Part shown: in pieces, positions 38,533-48,060 of the stretch
Layout: the number at the start of each line of letters is the position of its first letter
Position numbering within the stretch: the stretch's first letter is position 1
DNA from: Limnohabitans sp. 2KL-1
Lineage (GTDB): Bacteria > Pseudomonadota > Gammaproteobacteria > Burkholderiales > Burkholderiaceae_C
NCBI RefSeq assembly: GCF_003063435.1
Contig: NZ_NESL01000002.1
Location: forward strand, 620,001 to 684,000
Direction: 5' to 3'
Length of the DNA stretch: 64,000 nucleotides
Notes under the pieces: model-generated
What the model was told of the DNA's origin: nothing
Databases searched by the model: none
Seen by the model: the letters and a program-made list of their open reading frames with translations, nothing else
Made by a program: the position numbers and the translations under genes

Positions 38533-39363
38533 TCAAGCTGCCCAGGTCACCCAGCCACTGAAGCTGGTGCCCAGCACCAGCAAGCCGAACACAATGCGGT
38601 ACCAGGCAAAAGGCACAAAGCTGTTGTGCGCCACAAAACGCAACAGCCAGCGCACGCAAAACCAGGCGGACAACCACGACATCACCAGCCCCACGGCAAA
38701 CATGGGAATGTCCGCCTGACTGAGCAAATGCTGGTGTTGGTACAGGTCGTATGCAGCTGCGCCAAACAACATCGGAATGGCCAAGAAGAAGCTGAATTCA
38801 GTCGCGGCCTTGCGTTCAAAACCCAGCAACATACCGCCAATGATGGTGGCACCCGAACGGCTGACCCCGGGCACCAAGGCGACACACTGCACCAATCCGA
38901 CCTTCAACGCATCAGACCATCGCACGTCGTCCATGTCCTTGATACGGCTTCGTCTGCCCATCCGTTGCAAGCGTTCTGCCCACAAGATCGCCAAGCCGCC
39001 CACAATGAACCCCAAAGCCACCACCACGGGCGTGAACAAAACGTCCTTGATCACATCAATGAACAGCACACCGGCCAAAGCCATGGGGAAAAAGCCGATG
39101 CACACATGGACTGCAAACTGACGGGCTTGGGGTTGGGTGGGCAAACCTACCAGGGTCTTCCACAGACGCTGTGCATAAATCGAGACAATGGCCATGATGG
39201 CCCCGGTCTGGATCACCACCTCAAACAACTTGACCTTGTCGCCATGCCAGTGGAGCAACGAAGCCGTCAAAATCAAATGCCCTGTCGAGGAAATCGGCAA
39301 GAATTCGGTCATCCCCTCCACCAGGCCCATCACGGCGGCCTTGAACAACAACATCAAATCCAC
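38533..39363 (-). CDS. uppP: Undecaprenyl-diphosphatase (first copy)
   Basis: Integral membrane phosphatase (BacA family) that recycles the undecaprenyl carrier for cell-wall synthesis; the name bacA comes from bacitracin resistance. Motifs [17 protein letters not shown] and [15 protein letters not shown] are intact, and about eight hydrophobic helices are seen in 276 residues. It begins with GTG after GGGGAACTGCTT. A second, diverged copy lies directly upstream on the same strand with the same kind of start. Confidence 0.92.
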   Translation of the reverse strand: MDLMLLFKAAVMGLVEGMTEFLPISSTGHLILTASLLHWHGDKVKLFEVVIQTGAIMAIVSIYAQRLWKTLVGLPTQPQARQFAVHVCIGFFPMALAGVLFIDVIKDVLFTPVVVALGFIVGGLAILWAERLQRMGRRSRIKDMDDVRWSDALKVGLVQCVALVPGVSRSGATIIGGMLLGFERKAATEFSFFLAIPMLFGAAAYDLYQHQHLLSQADIPMFAVGLVMSWLSAWFCVRWLLRFVAHNSFVPFAWYRIVFGLLVLGTSFSGWVTWAA

Positions 39364-39514
39364 AAGCAGTTCCCCTAAAGTGTGGTTTGATTATCGCCCC
39401 AGCCCCCAAAAATAATTCTTTAGAGTACTTTTATACCCATCATGAACCTGCGGCACTGTACCGCTCAGGCGCGCTTGTGGTGACAAAACGGTGTGCCCGG
39501 GCAAACAACACCCG

Positions 39515-40339
39515 TCATTCTGACCAGACCACCAGTCCGCTGTAGCCCGTGGCCAGCACCACAAAACCAAAGACGATACGGTACCAGGCAAACACTTCAA
39601 AGCTGTGGGTCGAGATGAAACGCAAAAGCCAACGCACGCACACCCAAGCCGACAACCACGACACGACCAGCCCCACACTGAACACCGGCACATCGGACCA
39701 ACTCAACAAATAGCGGTCTTTGATCAGGCTGTAAGCACCCGCACCGATGAGCGTGGGAATGGCCAGATAAAAAGAAAAGTCGGTCGCGGCCTTGCGCGAC
39801 ATGCCCAACAGCATGCCACCAATGATGGTGGCACCGCTGCGGCTGGTGCCCGGGATCATCGCCAAGCACTGCACCAAGCCCACTTTCAAAGCGTCCTGCC
39901 AGCGCATCTCTTCCACAGCGTCAATGCGCACAGCAAACCTTTGTCGGCGCTCGGCCCACAAAATGATGAAGCCGCCCACGATAAAAGTGCTGGCGACCAC
40001 AGCCGGATTGAAAAGGTGCGCCTTGATGGCCTTGCCAAACACCAGACCCAAAATCACGGCTGGCACAAACGCGATGAACACATTCAATGCAAACCGCTGA
40101 GCGTCGGCACTGTCAGGCAAAGTTCGCAGCGTTGTGCTGATTTTTTGCCAATACACAATGATCACCGCCAAAATCGCACCGGTCTGGATCGCGATCTCAA
40201 ACACTTTGGCTTTCTCACCCGAAAAGCCCAGCAAAGCCCCCGCCAAAATCAGATGTCCGGTGGACGAGATCGGCAAGAACTCGGTCAGCCCTTCCACCAC
40301 GCCCATCACAGCGGCCTTCAGCAACAGCATCACATCCAC
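39515..40339 (-). CDS. uppP: Undecaprenyl-diphosphatase (second copy)
   Basis: A paralogue of the neighbouring upp[18 protein letters not shown] and [15 protein letters not shown] are both present in 274 residues. The frame opens at 40363 (ATG), but a GTG at 40339 lies behind GGGGAATGCTT and matches the start of the other copy ([13 protein letters not shown] against [13 protein letters not shown]), so I chose it. The pair are separated by about 150 bases and probably arose by tandem duplication, followed by clear divergence. Both appear intact. Confidence 0.92.
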   Translation of the reverse strand: MDVMLLLKAAVMGVVEGLTEFLPISSTGHLILAGALLGFSGEKAKVFEIAIQTGAILAVIIVYWQKISTTLRTLPDSADAQRFALNVFIAFVPAVILGLVFGKAIKAHLFNPAVVASTFIVGGFIILWAERRQRFAVRIDAVEEMRWQDALKVGLVQCLAMIPGTSRSGATIIGGMLLGMSRKAATDFSFYLAIPTLIGAGAYSLIKDRYLLSWSDVPVFSVGLVVSWLSAWVCVRWLLRFISTHSFEVFAWYRIVFGFVVLATGYSGLVVWSE

Positions 40340-40528
40340 AAGCATTCCCCAAAAAATCTGCATGAATTATCGTCGCAAGATCCACCCCAAAAGGCCAAGA
40401 CCTGGTAGCGGGACGGGTACGCAGATCTTTTTGCCGCAACGCACGCCAACGCCAAGACTCAACAGGTTACGCTTGTGATGCCCTTTCAGGCATGAATCTG
40501 CCTGCACACGCTTGATGTACTGACCACG

Positions 40529-41038
40529 ATGCCTTCTCTCCAGCAAACCACCCGCACAGGCGCCCTCGCCATCGCCGCCGTGTGGCTGGCTGTCGCTGGG
40601 GTGCTGTACCTGGTATTTGATCGCATCGAGCACAACCGCCAGGCCAGCCTCAAGCCCTATGCGCTCAGCTCGGGCGATCTGGTCATTCCGCGCCAGCGCG
40701 ACGGGCATTTCCATGTCGAGGGTGAAGTCAACCGCCAGCCTGTGCGCTTTTTGGTGGACACCGGGGCCAGCCATGTGAGCGTGAGCCAGGCGCTGGCCAG
40801 CCAGGCTGAGCTGCCTGCGGGCCAGAGCATCACCTTGCACACCGCCAACGGCCAACGCCCCGGCCAATTGGTGCGCAGCGTGCCCGTGCGGGCGGGGCAC
40901 CTGGTGCTCAATGACACCAGCGTCACCGTGGGCCTGAGCGGCATGCCACCCGAACAAGCCCTGCTGGGTCAGGCGTTTTTGAAACACTTTGATGTGGAAA
41001 TCCGCCGCGACGAGATGGTGCTGCGCCAGCGGCGCTGA
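40529..41038 (+). CDS. Retropepsin-like aspartic protease (clan AA, TIGR02281 type)
   Basis: A 169-residue protein with one N-terminal membrane helix (GALAIAAVWLAVAGVLYLVF) and a single aspartic protease half-domain carrying FLVDTGASHVSVSQALA; the DTGA motif is the active site. A second conserved loop, LLGQAFLKHFDVEI, closes the fold. Such proteins act as dimers and are common in Burkholderiales, mostly uncharacterised. The domain is probably periplasmic. Confidence 0.85.
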   Translation: MPSLQQTTRTGALAIAAVWLAVAGVLYLVFDRIEHNRQASLKPYALSSGDLVIPRQRDGHFHVEGEVNRQPVRFLVDTGASHVSVSQALASQAELPAGQSITLHTANGQRPGQLVRSVPVRAGHLVLNDTSVTVGLSGMPPEQALLGQAFLKHFDVEIRRDEMVLRQRR

Positions 41039-41152
41039 AGGTGGGTGGAATTGAAATCTGGCGGGTCTGGCTTTCAGATGCTCGGCCCCTTTGATGGCTT
41101 GGCTCCACCCATTGTCTAAATAAACTTTTATTTAATACTTAATTACTCATAT

Positions 41153-41181
41153 TCAAACCTAGAATGTCGATCTTCTATAAG
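41153..41181 (+). promoter_or_regulatory. Possible promoter of the lipoprotein operon
   Basis: In the AT-rich stretch 41110-41190, TTCAAA (41152-41157) and TATAAG (41176-41181) are 18 bases apart, a weak sigma-70 match. The ATG of the CsgG-like gene follows 12 bases after the -10 box, so the leader would be very short. Confidence 0.35.
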
Positions 41182-41192
41182 ACTGCCAACCC

Positions 41193-41855
41193 ATGAAAAA
41201 GCTCACACTCATCTCTTTGACCTGCCTGGCCCTCACCGCCTGCGTACAAGAAGGCTCGCGCACTCTGCCCATCCAAAAAGTGGAATCTGCTGCCCGTCCT
41301 CACGTCGGTCCCCGCGTGCCTGTCTCAGTGGGCAAGTTTGACAACCGCTCCTCGTTCATGCGCGGCGTCTTCTCCAACAACGAAGACCGCATGGGTAGTC
41401 AGGCACAAACCATTCTGGTCACCCACCTGCAGCAATCGCAGCGCTTCAGCGTGCTTGACCGCAGTGTCATGTCCGAGATCAAGCAAGAAGCTGCCCTCAA
41501 AAAACAAAGCCAGAACATCAAAGGTGCCGACTACGTCGTCACGGGTGACGTGACCGAGTTTGGTCGCAAAGACGTGGGCGACCGCCAACTGTTTGGCATT
41601 GTGGGCCGGGGCAAAACCCAGATCGCTTACGCCAAAGTCAACCTCAACATCGTCAACACCCTCACCTCAGAGGTGGTGTTCTCCTCGCAAGGCGCGGGCG
41701 AATACAGCCTGTCCGAGCGCGAAGTGATTGGCTTTGGCAGCACCGCCAGCTACGACGCCACCCTGAACGGCAAAGTTCTCGACCTGGCCATCCGCGAAGC
41801 GGTGAACAACCTGGTCAGCGGCATCGAAAGCGGCGCATGGCGTCCTGCGCAGTGA
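41193..41855 (+). CDS. CsgG/HfaB-family outer-membrane lipoprotein
   Basis: A 220-residue lipoprotein with the lipobox LTAC and a CsgG-type domain: VPVSVGKFDNRSSF, then MGSQAQTILVTHLQQSQRFSVLDRSVM, and ADYVVTGDVTEFGRKDVG. CsgG in E. coli is the curli export channel, but short CsgG-like proteins in three-gene operons with DUF4810 and DUF799 lipoproteins are a separate group of unknown function. No curli subunit genes are near, so curli secretion should not be assumed. First gene of the operon. Confidence 0.85.
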   Translation: MKKLTLISLTCLALTACVQEGSRTLPIQKVESAARPHVGPRVPVSVGKFDNRSSFMRGVFSNNEDRMGSQAQTILVTHLQQSQRFSVLDRSVMSEIKQEAALKKQSQNIKGADYVVTGDVTEFGRKDVGDRQLFGIVGRGKTQIAYAKVNLNIVNTLTSEVVFSSQGAGEYSLSEREVIGFGSTASYDATLNGKVLDLAIREAVNNLVSGIESGAWRPAQ

Positions 41856-41866
41856 GCCTGGCCCCC

Positions 41867-42256
41867 ATGCAACACCGCTTATTCCTATTCCACAAGCCCA
41901 CCCGCAGTGCAGCCCAAGTGGCGCTGCTGGCCCTGGCCCTGACACTGGCCGGTTGTGCCAACAAGGCACCACCCCAGCTCTACGGCTGGCATGGCTTTGA
42001 AAAAAACCTGGACACCTACTTCCGCCAAGACCGGGAAAGCCCGGACACGCAAGCCAAACGCATGGAAGACGACCTGCAGAAAATGCGCACTGCAAGCCAG
42101 GCCACACCGCCCGGCTTCATGGCTCACCTAGGCTTGCTCTACGGCAAACAAGGCGACTTGGCTCGGTTTCAGCAACACCTCGAAGCTGAAAAGCAGCAAT
42201 TCCCGGAATCTCAAACCTTCGTGGATTTCTTGCTGCGCAAACTCAAACCCCAGTGA
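41867..42256 (+). CDS. DUF4810 family lipoprotein
   Basis: About 129 residues from the ATG at 41867 (the frame opens at 41837, overlapping the previous gene). The lipobox reads LAGC after a hydrophobic signal. The rest, with LYGWHGFEKNLDTYF and MAHLGLLYGKQGDLARFQQHLEAEKQQFPES, fits DUF4810, a short helical family with a TPR-like character. It sits between the CsgG-like and DUF799 genes; the three are presumably an envelope complex (inference). Confidence 0.8.
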   Translation: MQHRLFLFHKPTRSAAQVALLALALTLAGCANKAPPQLYGWHGFEKNLDTYFRQDRESPDTQAKRMEDDLQKMRTASQATPPGFMAHLGLLYGKQGDLARFQQHLEAEKQQFPESQTFVDFLLRKLKPQ

Positions 42257-42269
42257 ACCGCCCACCGCC

Positions 42270-42950
42270 ATGAAGCCCTTTCTCCCATTCCTGGCTCCGG
42301 CCATGGCCCTGCTCGTCCTGAGCGGCTGCGCCACCAAGCCCGCGCCCTCTTTTGACTACAGCCATTACAAGGCCAGTGACCCCAAATCCATCCTGGTGCT
42401 GCCACCGGTGAACAACACGCCGGAAATTCGGGCCCCCTACAGCATGCTCTCGCAGGTCACCTTGCCGCTGGCGGAGTCGGGCTACTACGTCTTGCCTGTC
42501 TCGCTGGTCGACGAAACCCTGAAAGAAAACGGCATCACACAGGCCCAAGATGCCCATGATCTGCCCAGTGCCAAGCTGCGCGAAATTTTCGGGGCCGATG
42601 CAGCACTTTTCATCACCATGACGCGCTACGGGACGGTCTACAAAGTCATTGACAGCCAAGCCACCGTCTCGGCCGAGGCCCGCTTGGTAGACCTCAAAAC
42701 GGACAACGTGCTCTGGACCGGCAAAGCAACGGCCAGCACCGCTGAGCAGCAAAACCGAAACCAAGGCAGCGCAGCCGTGATGCTGGTCAGCGCCATCGTC
42801 AAACAAATTGTGGGCACCATCACAGACCAAAGCCACCCACTGGCAGGACTGACCAGCCAGCGCCTGCTGCGAGCCGGACGGCGCGACGGCCTGCTGTATG
42901 GCCCGCGCTCACCACGTTACAAACAAGAAGACGAGGCCAAACCCCGCTAA
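42270..42950 (+). CDS. DUF799 (GNA1162-like) lipoprotein
   Basis: A 226-residue lipoprotein with lipobox LSGC and the DUF799 core: SILVLPPVNNTPEIRAPYSMLSQVTLPLAESGYYVLPVSLVDETLKENG and AALFITMTRYGTVYKVIDSQ. The neisserial relative GNA1162 is an outer-membrane-associated antigen. Third gene of the operon, 13 bases after DUF4810; it ends in a strong hairpin. Confidence 0.85.
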   Translation: MKPFLPFLAPAMALLVLSGCATKPAPSFDYSHYKASDPKSILVLPPVNNTPEIRAPYSMLSQVTLPLAESGYYVLPVSLVDETLKENGITQAQDAHDLPSAKLREIFGADAALFITMTRYGTVYKVIDSQATVSAEARLVDLKTDNVLWTGKATASTAEQQNRNQGSAAVMLVSAIVKQIVGTITDQSHPLAGLTSQRLLRAGRRDGLLYGPRSPRYKQEDEAKPR

Positions 42951-42959
42951 AGCGTAGCC

Positions 42960-42989
42960 AGCGCGATCAGTGCCGCCACTGATCGCGCT
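42960..42989. terminator. Hairpin closing the lipoprotein operon and its convergent neighbour
   Basis: Perfect 13-bp stem AGCGCGATCAGTG/CACTGATCGCGCT with a 4-base loop. It starts 9 bases past the DUF799 stop and covers the last codons of the convergent small lipoprotein gene. Confidence 0.65.
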
Positions 42990-43344
42990 GCCCCCGCCAA
43001 CCTCCGCCGCGCTCACGTTCTTCCTCGCGGTGGTGGCGTCCCTCTTGGCCACGGTGACCACGCTCATGCCCGTGGCCCCAAATTTGCGCGGGCGCATACA
43101 CACGCGGCGAATAAACCACACGAGGCGGCGGCGGGGCGTAGATCACCCGGGGCGGCGGAGCGTAAATGACCGGGCCAGGCACCCCCACCTGGGTGTAGAC
43201 GGGGAAATGGCCGATGCGCGAGTGCACCGAAACCGACGGCTCGACCACCACCGGATGGGCGCAACCCACCTGAGCCAAACCCACGCCGAGCAAGCCCAGC
43301 AGTGCCATGACTCTTGAAAATGACGATTTGAATGAATGACGCAT
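42967..43344 (-). CDS. Small proline- and histidine-rich lipoprotein, function unknown
   Basis: A 125-residue predicted lipoprotein: a signal (VMALLGLLGVGLAQVGC) ends at a possible lipobox Cys. The middle contains repeated APPPRVIY/APPPPRVVY units, and the tail is rich in His, Arg, Glu and Gly (HGHERGHRGQEGRHHREEERE). I do not recognise a family. The His-rich tail could bind metal, but that is only a compositional hint. Confidence 0.6.
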   Translation of the reverse strand: MRHSFKSSFSRVMALLGLLGVGLAQVGCAHPVVVEPSVSVHSRIGHFPVYTQVGVPGPVIYAPPPRVIYAPPPPRVVYSPRVYAPAQIWGHGHERGHRGQEGRHHREEERERGGGWRGQRDQWRH

Positions 43345-43506
43345 GACAAAAGTCCTTTGATCACGTTGGCTTTACTTGAAAGCAGACTCCCTGGCTCTTT
43401 AGCGCGGCAGCGACAGGTTTGGTGCACGCAGCGTGCTTCACAATGGTTTCCAGACGTAACCAGCCGCCCCCAAAAAGCACGCGGCCACCCCCTAAAATCA
43501 AGCGCT

Positions 43507-45354
43507 ATGACCTCCCCCACCGACAAAGCCCCCGCCGGCCATCCCTCCAGCGCCTCTGTGACTGCCCCCGCCGAACACAAAGTCAGCAACTTCCTGCGCC
43601 AGATCATCGAAAACGACCTGGACAAAGGCACCTACGCCAGCCGCCGCTGGGCAGGCAGCCCCGGTGACGCCGCGCACCACGCAGCGGGCCAACCCGACCC
43701 GGCCAAGATCCGCACCCGCTTTCCGCCCGAGCCCAACGGCTATCTGCATGTGGGCCACGCCAAAAGCATTTGCATCAACTTCGGGCTGGCCAAGGAATAC
43801 GGCGGTGTGTGCCACCTGCGCTTTGACGACACCAACCCCGAAAAAGAAGACACCGAATACGTCAACAGCATCATCGACGCCGTGAAATGGCTCGGTTTTG
43901 ACTGGAGCCAACCGGGCAACGACAAGGCTTATCAAGCCAGCGACTACTTCGACTTCATGTACCGCGCCGCCGAGGCGCTGATCGAAGCCGGCCACGCCTA
44001 TGTGGACGAACAAAGCGCCGAAGACATGCGTGCCAACCGGGGCGACTTTGGCAAGCCCGGCGTGGACAGCCCATTCCGCAGCCGCACCGTGGCAGAAAAC
44101 CTGGCGCGCTTTCGCGAAATGCGCGACGGCAAGTTGGCCGACGGCGCCGCCGTGCTGCGCGCCAAGATCGACATGGCTTCGCCCAACATCAACCTGCGCG
44201 ACCCGGCCATCTACCGCATCCGCCGCGCCACCCACCACCACACGGGCGACACATGGTGCATCTACCCGATGTACACCTTTGCCCACCCCATCGAAGACGC
44301 GCTGGAGCAAATCACCCACAGCATCTGCACGCTGGAATTTGAAGACCAGCGCCCGTTTTACGACTGGCTGATGGAGCGCCTGTGCGAGTGCAAGCTGCTG
44401 GCCGCGCCCAGCCCCAAACAATACGAATTTGCCCGCCTGAACCTGACCTATGTGATCACCAGCAAACGCAAGCTGGCGCAACTGGTCAATGAAGGCAAAG
44501 TCAGCGGCTGGGACGACCCCCGCATGCCCACCATCGTGGGCCTGCGCCGCCGGGGCTACACGCCTGAGAGCCTGCGCCTGTTTGCCGACCGCATTGGCGT
44601 GACCAAGAGCGACAGCTGGATCGACTACAGCACGCTCGAAGGCTGCCTGCGCGAAGACCTGGAAAACAAAGCCCACCGCGGCATGGCCGTGCTCGACCCC
44701 GTCAAGCTCGTGCTGACCAACTGGGCCGAGGCCTTTGGCAGCGACGGCTACACCGAGGCCTGCACCCAACCCGCACTGCCCCACTCGGCCATCGCCGAAG
44801 GCCAAACGCCCCCAGCCGACCGCACGTTCCAGATTGGCAAAGAAGTGTGGATCGAGCGCGAAGACTTTGAAGAAGTGCCGCCCAAGGGCTACAAACGCCT
44901 GTTTCCCGGCAACGTGGTGCGCCTGAAAGGCGGCTACGTGATCGAATGCACTGGCTGCGCACGCGACGCGGCAGGCAACGTGACCGAGGTGCACGCCAAA
45001 GTGATCCCCGGCACCAAGAGCGGCACGCCCGGCGCCGACAGCGTCAAAGCCAAAGCCGCCATCACCTGGGTGGCCGTGGCCGACGGCGTGCAGGCCGAAA
45101 TTCGCCTGTACGACCGCCTGTTTGCCGAAGCGCACCCCGATGCGGGCGGCAAAGACTTTTTGCAGTCGCTCAACCCCGACAGTTTGAAAGTGGTGACGGC
45201 CTATGTGGAACCATCACTGGCCCAAGCACAGCCAGACCAGAAGTTTCAGTTTGAGCGCTTTGGATACTTCGTGGCGGACCGCCTGGAACATGTGGCAGGA
45301 GCCAAGCCGGTGTTCAACCGGGTGACTGGGTTGAAGGACAGTTGGGGAAAGTAA
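43507..45354 (+). CDS. glnS: Glutamine-tRNA ligase
   Basis: Class I aminoacyl-tRNA synthetase of 615 residues. HIGH-like motif PPEPNGYLHVGHAKS, the DDTNPEKEDTEYV loop, and the KMSKS-like VITSKRKLAQLV are in order, followed by the C-terminal anticodon-binding barrels (HRGMAVLDPVKLVLTNW onward). The frame is open from 43336, but ATG 43507 gives the family start and a short disordered N-terminal extension. It marks the left border of the accessory island. Confidence 0.96.
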   Translation: MTSPTDKAPAGHPSSASVTAPAEHKVSNFLRQIIENDLDKGTYASRRWAGSPGDAAHHAAGQPDPAKIRTRFPPEPNGYLHVGHAKSICINFGLAKEYGGVCHLRFDDTNPEKEDTEYVNSIIDAVKWLGFDWSQPGNDKAYQASDYFDFMYRAAEALIEAGHAYVDEQSAEDMRANRGDFGKPGVDSPFRSRTVAENLARFREMRDGKLADGAAVLRAKIDMASPNINLRDPAIYRIRRATHHHTGDTWCIYPMYTFAHPIEDALEQITHSICTLEFEDQRPFYDWLMERLCECKLLAAPSPKQYEFARLNLTYVITSKRKLAQLVNEGKVSGWDDPRMPTIVGLRRRGYTPESLRLFADRIGVTKSDSWIDYSTLEGCLREDLENKAHRGMAVLDPVKLVLTNWAEAFGSDGYTEACTQPALPHSAIAEGQTPPADRTFQIGKEVWIEREDFEEVPPKGYKRLFPGNVVRLKGGYVIECTGCARDAAGNVTEVHAKVIPGTKSGTPGADSVKAKAAITWVAVADGVQAEIRLYDRLFAEAHPDAGGKDFLQSLNPDSLKVVTAYVEPSLAQAQPDQKFQFERFGYFVADRLEHVAGAKPVFNRVTGLKDSWGK

Positions 45355-45401
45355 CAAGCTCCCGACCTAAAAGATAGATCAGCACACTTGCTCCGCCAAA
45401 A

Positions 45402-46676
45402 TTAGCCTATCGAAACCAGTTTTATTTTGATCTCAAGCGCTTTGCTGAGATCATTTACTGAACTTGATATTTTGAAAGTAGGCGGTGCAAGTTGCGCTTT
45501 CTCGCCATCGGGCATTGGATAAGCCAGCTCAAGATTGGTACATCCGTAGCGGCTGGCGTAGGCCAAAAGTTGATACACGTCACCCTCATTAACACCATAA
45601 TCAGGGACATATGGATCTAGGTGCTTCCATTTGGCATCGACCACGCGATCAATACCTAAATGGGTCCCATTTTGGTCAATCTTCCAAACGGTGATGTCTG
45701 GTTTCAGCAAAAACACATTGGTTGCGTCACGAACGCCAAGATGCAATGGAGGCCCTTGCCTGACAACACTTTGATCTGGTCCAGCTGCGTCTTCTTCAAG
45801 CTTGGCGACGTGTGCCTCGAACAACTTGTTCATATCAAACAGTAGCCCAGGTGCATGCGTAGTACCCGAACTCATCGCCGGGCTGGTCATCGCCAATATC
45901 AATTCGCACCAAGTGAGTAGTGGATCGTAGCGCTGCGTGGTGCGGTCTCGCGGTAAGGCCGCCACATCCTTCGCCAACACCCTCACCGATGAAATGCTGG
46001 CGTACCGGGCATGTGTCTCGAACCACAGGCGCTGAGTACTGGCTGCTATGACCCACGTTCGACAGACATTAAGCGTCGCACGCACAGCGCGGTTGTAGGC
46101 ATTGTCGGCGGTGAATTCGTCGTACTCGCAATGCAATAAGTGAGGTCGAACAAGGTTGCGACGAACGTGACCATGCGCTTGGAAACGTCCCTTTATGACG
46201 GAAAGATCGTCAGCATGCACCACATATCGGCTGATCAAGCCTCTTCGAGCTTGATCAAGTGCGCAATGAAAAAAGGCCTCAATAAAGATATCTAGCAGCG
46301 GCGCGCTCACGGATTGCTGAGGTGCAGTGCCAACTTTCGTGATCGCAACTTGCCTAGCGCTATGCAGCATCGCCAGCAATGCACCGCGGGAGCGCTCCAA
46401 CTCGTTGATTGTTCGTGAATCTGCCATCCCTACTTTGGGCAGGACTTCGACCACGCAAGTTGACAACCGAACAATTCCGCAATGTTGCGCGAGCTTGATA
46501 CCGCCAGAAACTCGCTGACAGAAGCCACGGCGAAAATCATTCAAGCTGAGCAAGGCTTGCGCATCAACTTCGGTTATCCAAGTGCCAACATCTGCCAAGA
46601 CATCAGGCACAGGGTCCGAATCGAAGACACGGATAACCTCATGCTCCAGCACGGTGACAGTACGCAGACCGACCAT
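45402..46676 (-). CDS. mcrC: McrC-family nuclease subunit of a McrBC-type restriction system
   Basis: A 424-residue McrC-like protein. The C-terminal PD-(D/E)xK nuclease core is visible: VFLLKPDITVWKID, then RVVDAKWKHLDPY (the DxK pair) and DVYQLLAYASRYG. The N-terminal part includes GIVRLSTCVVEVLPKVG, typical of McrC. McrC stimulates GTP hydrolysis by McrB and cuts DNA with modified cytosines. It is read after mcrB on the same strand, four bases away. Local base composition is clearly more AT-rich than glnS, which suggests transfer. The subunit looks intact, unlike its partner. Confidence 0.85.
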   Translation of the reverse strand: MVGLRTVTVLEHEVIRVFDSDPVPDVLADVGTWITEVDAQALLSLNDFRRGFCQRVSGGIKLAQHCGIVRLSTCVVEVLPKVGMADSRTINELERSRGALLAMLHSARQVAITKVGTAPQQSVSAPLLDIFIEAFFHCALDQARRGLISRYVVHADDLSVIKGRFQAHGHVRRNLVRPHLLHCEYDEFTADNAYNRAVRATLNVCRTWVIAASTQRLWFETHARYASISSVRVLAKDVAALPRDRTTQRYDPLLTWCELILAMTSPAMSSGTTHAPGLLFDMNKLFEAHVAKLEEDAAGPDQSVVRQGPPLHLGVRDATNVFLLKPDITVWKIDQNGTHLGIDRVVDAKWKHLDPYVPDYGVNEGDVYQLLAYASRYGCTNLELAYPMPDGEKAQLAPPTFKISSSVNDLSKALEIKIKLVSIG

Positions 46677-46680
46677 GGAA

Positions 46681-48021
46681 TCAAACCGGGTTCTGGTTGT
46701 AGGCTACTTCGTCAGTCTGCGCTTGCGCCACTACAGCCGATGATGCAGCGCCGTAAAGCCCCATGATGTGCGCCTCACTCCAGCTGCTGGGTTCGCCTAC
46801 CGCAAACGTAGACCTTGCTTCAGTCCCAACGGCTTGCTTTGCACCAGGAAAAAGTTCGGACGGTGACAGAGAACGCGACTTGAAGAATACGCTGTCCTTA
46901 CCGTTGCCAGTCAAGACCAGGCGTACCTTTTCCATGTCTTCAAAGAAGTACTCCTGAAGAAGCGGAATCACTCGCTGTGCCAACACCGCCTGAAGCTCAG
47001 TTAGGGATGTAATGCCCATAAAAACCGCGTGACCGATGGCGTGGTCACGGTCGAGCAAATATTCCAAGCGATCGTTCAAGCACTGCAGCAGCACCCTCAA
47101 ATCAATGGCACCGACCATGAACGGCTTGATCTGCTCGGGATCAGGTGCGAACTCTTGAAAGCGAAATCGCCGCCGCAAGGCGATGTCCATCATCGCGATG
47201 GACCTATCTGCCGTATTCATTGTGGCCACAATGTGAAGGTTGTCGGGCACACCAAAGCGATCTGGCAAACCAGGCAAGGTCACCCAGGCACCTTCGTCAT
47301 TCACCTTGCTTCCGGCAATCACGCGTTTGCTGGGTTCAATGAGGGTGATCAGCTCACCAAACACCTTAGCCACATTCGCACGGTTGATCTCATCAATAAA
47401 GAGGGTGAACTGCTCGTTCGGATTGGCATGGGCCTTTTCGCACAGAGTCAAAAATGGGCCCTTTTGGAAAATTACAGCTATGCCCGCTCCGGATTGGGAT
47501 GGCACGGGTCGCAGGCCACCAATGAAATCCTCATAAGAATAGCTGGGGTGAAAGGCCACGAAGGCGAATTCCTCACCTTTCTCGTAGGCCGCTTTCATAC
47601 GCACCTGCATTTCGAAGGTTTTGCCAGTACCCGGTGGGCCAAACAAAATCAGGTTGTCAGCAAGGCGAAGCGTAGGCTTGGCGTTGGTTGCGTCCTCAAC
47701 GTCATATTCAGGATCGGGCTCGCGCACAGTCAGGCCATCAGAATCCTTGGGCACTTCTTCATTTTCGGCCTGCCCATCTTTCACCTTGTCAGGTTGAATA
47801 ATTTCCTGTTTAAGGAGCGTACCCACTGGTTGCGTGTAATAGTCCACGACACCCGGATACTGAATCTCAAGCCGTTTACGGAGCTCTAGCAATGCCGCAT
47901 CCATGGCTGGACGGCTCTCGCCCAAAGGTGGTGTCCAGATCTTGTGGGCACGCGCCACCTGAATTTTGTGGCCCTTACTGAAGATCCGCTCAAACGAGTC
48001 AGGAAACAGGACATGACACAG
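46681..48021 (-). pseudogene. mcrB: McrB-like AAA+ GTPase, 5'-truncated by an IS3-family element
   Basis: The AAA+ motor is complete: Walker A GPPGTGKT, FIDEINRANVAKVFGE and the McrB signature MNTADRS. The N-terminal DNA-recognition part is missing; all that remains is CHVLFPDSFERIFSKGHKIQV, which resembles the end of such a domain, right at the junction with the IS. The open frame runs on into the IS terminus and finds an ATG there (48045), so a 454-residue product beginning MRSTGAGS is possible. E. coli makes a natural short McrB lacking the N-terminal domain, so partial function cannot be excluded. Confidence 0.75.
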
Positions 48022-48060
48022 TGAACCTGCCCCTGTTGAACGCACCTCTTAGCCATTCGA

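Noticed and set aside
41193-41855. Curli secretion channel
   Set aside because: The CsgG-like protein is short, and no curli structural or assembly genes are nearby; the DUF4810/DUF799 context points to a different operon type.
43498-45135. 545-codon minus-strand frame opposite glnS
   Set aside because: Shadow of glnS; low-complexity Val/Ala/Gly/His composition and no recognisable domain.
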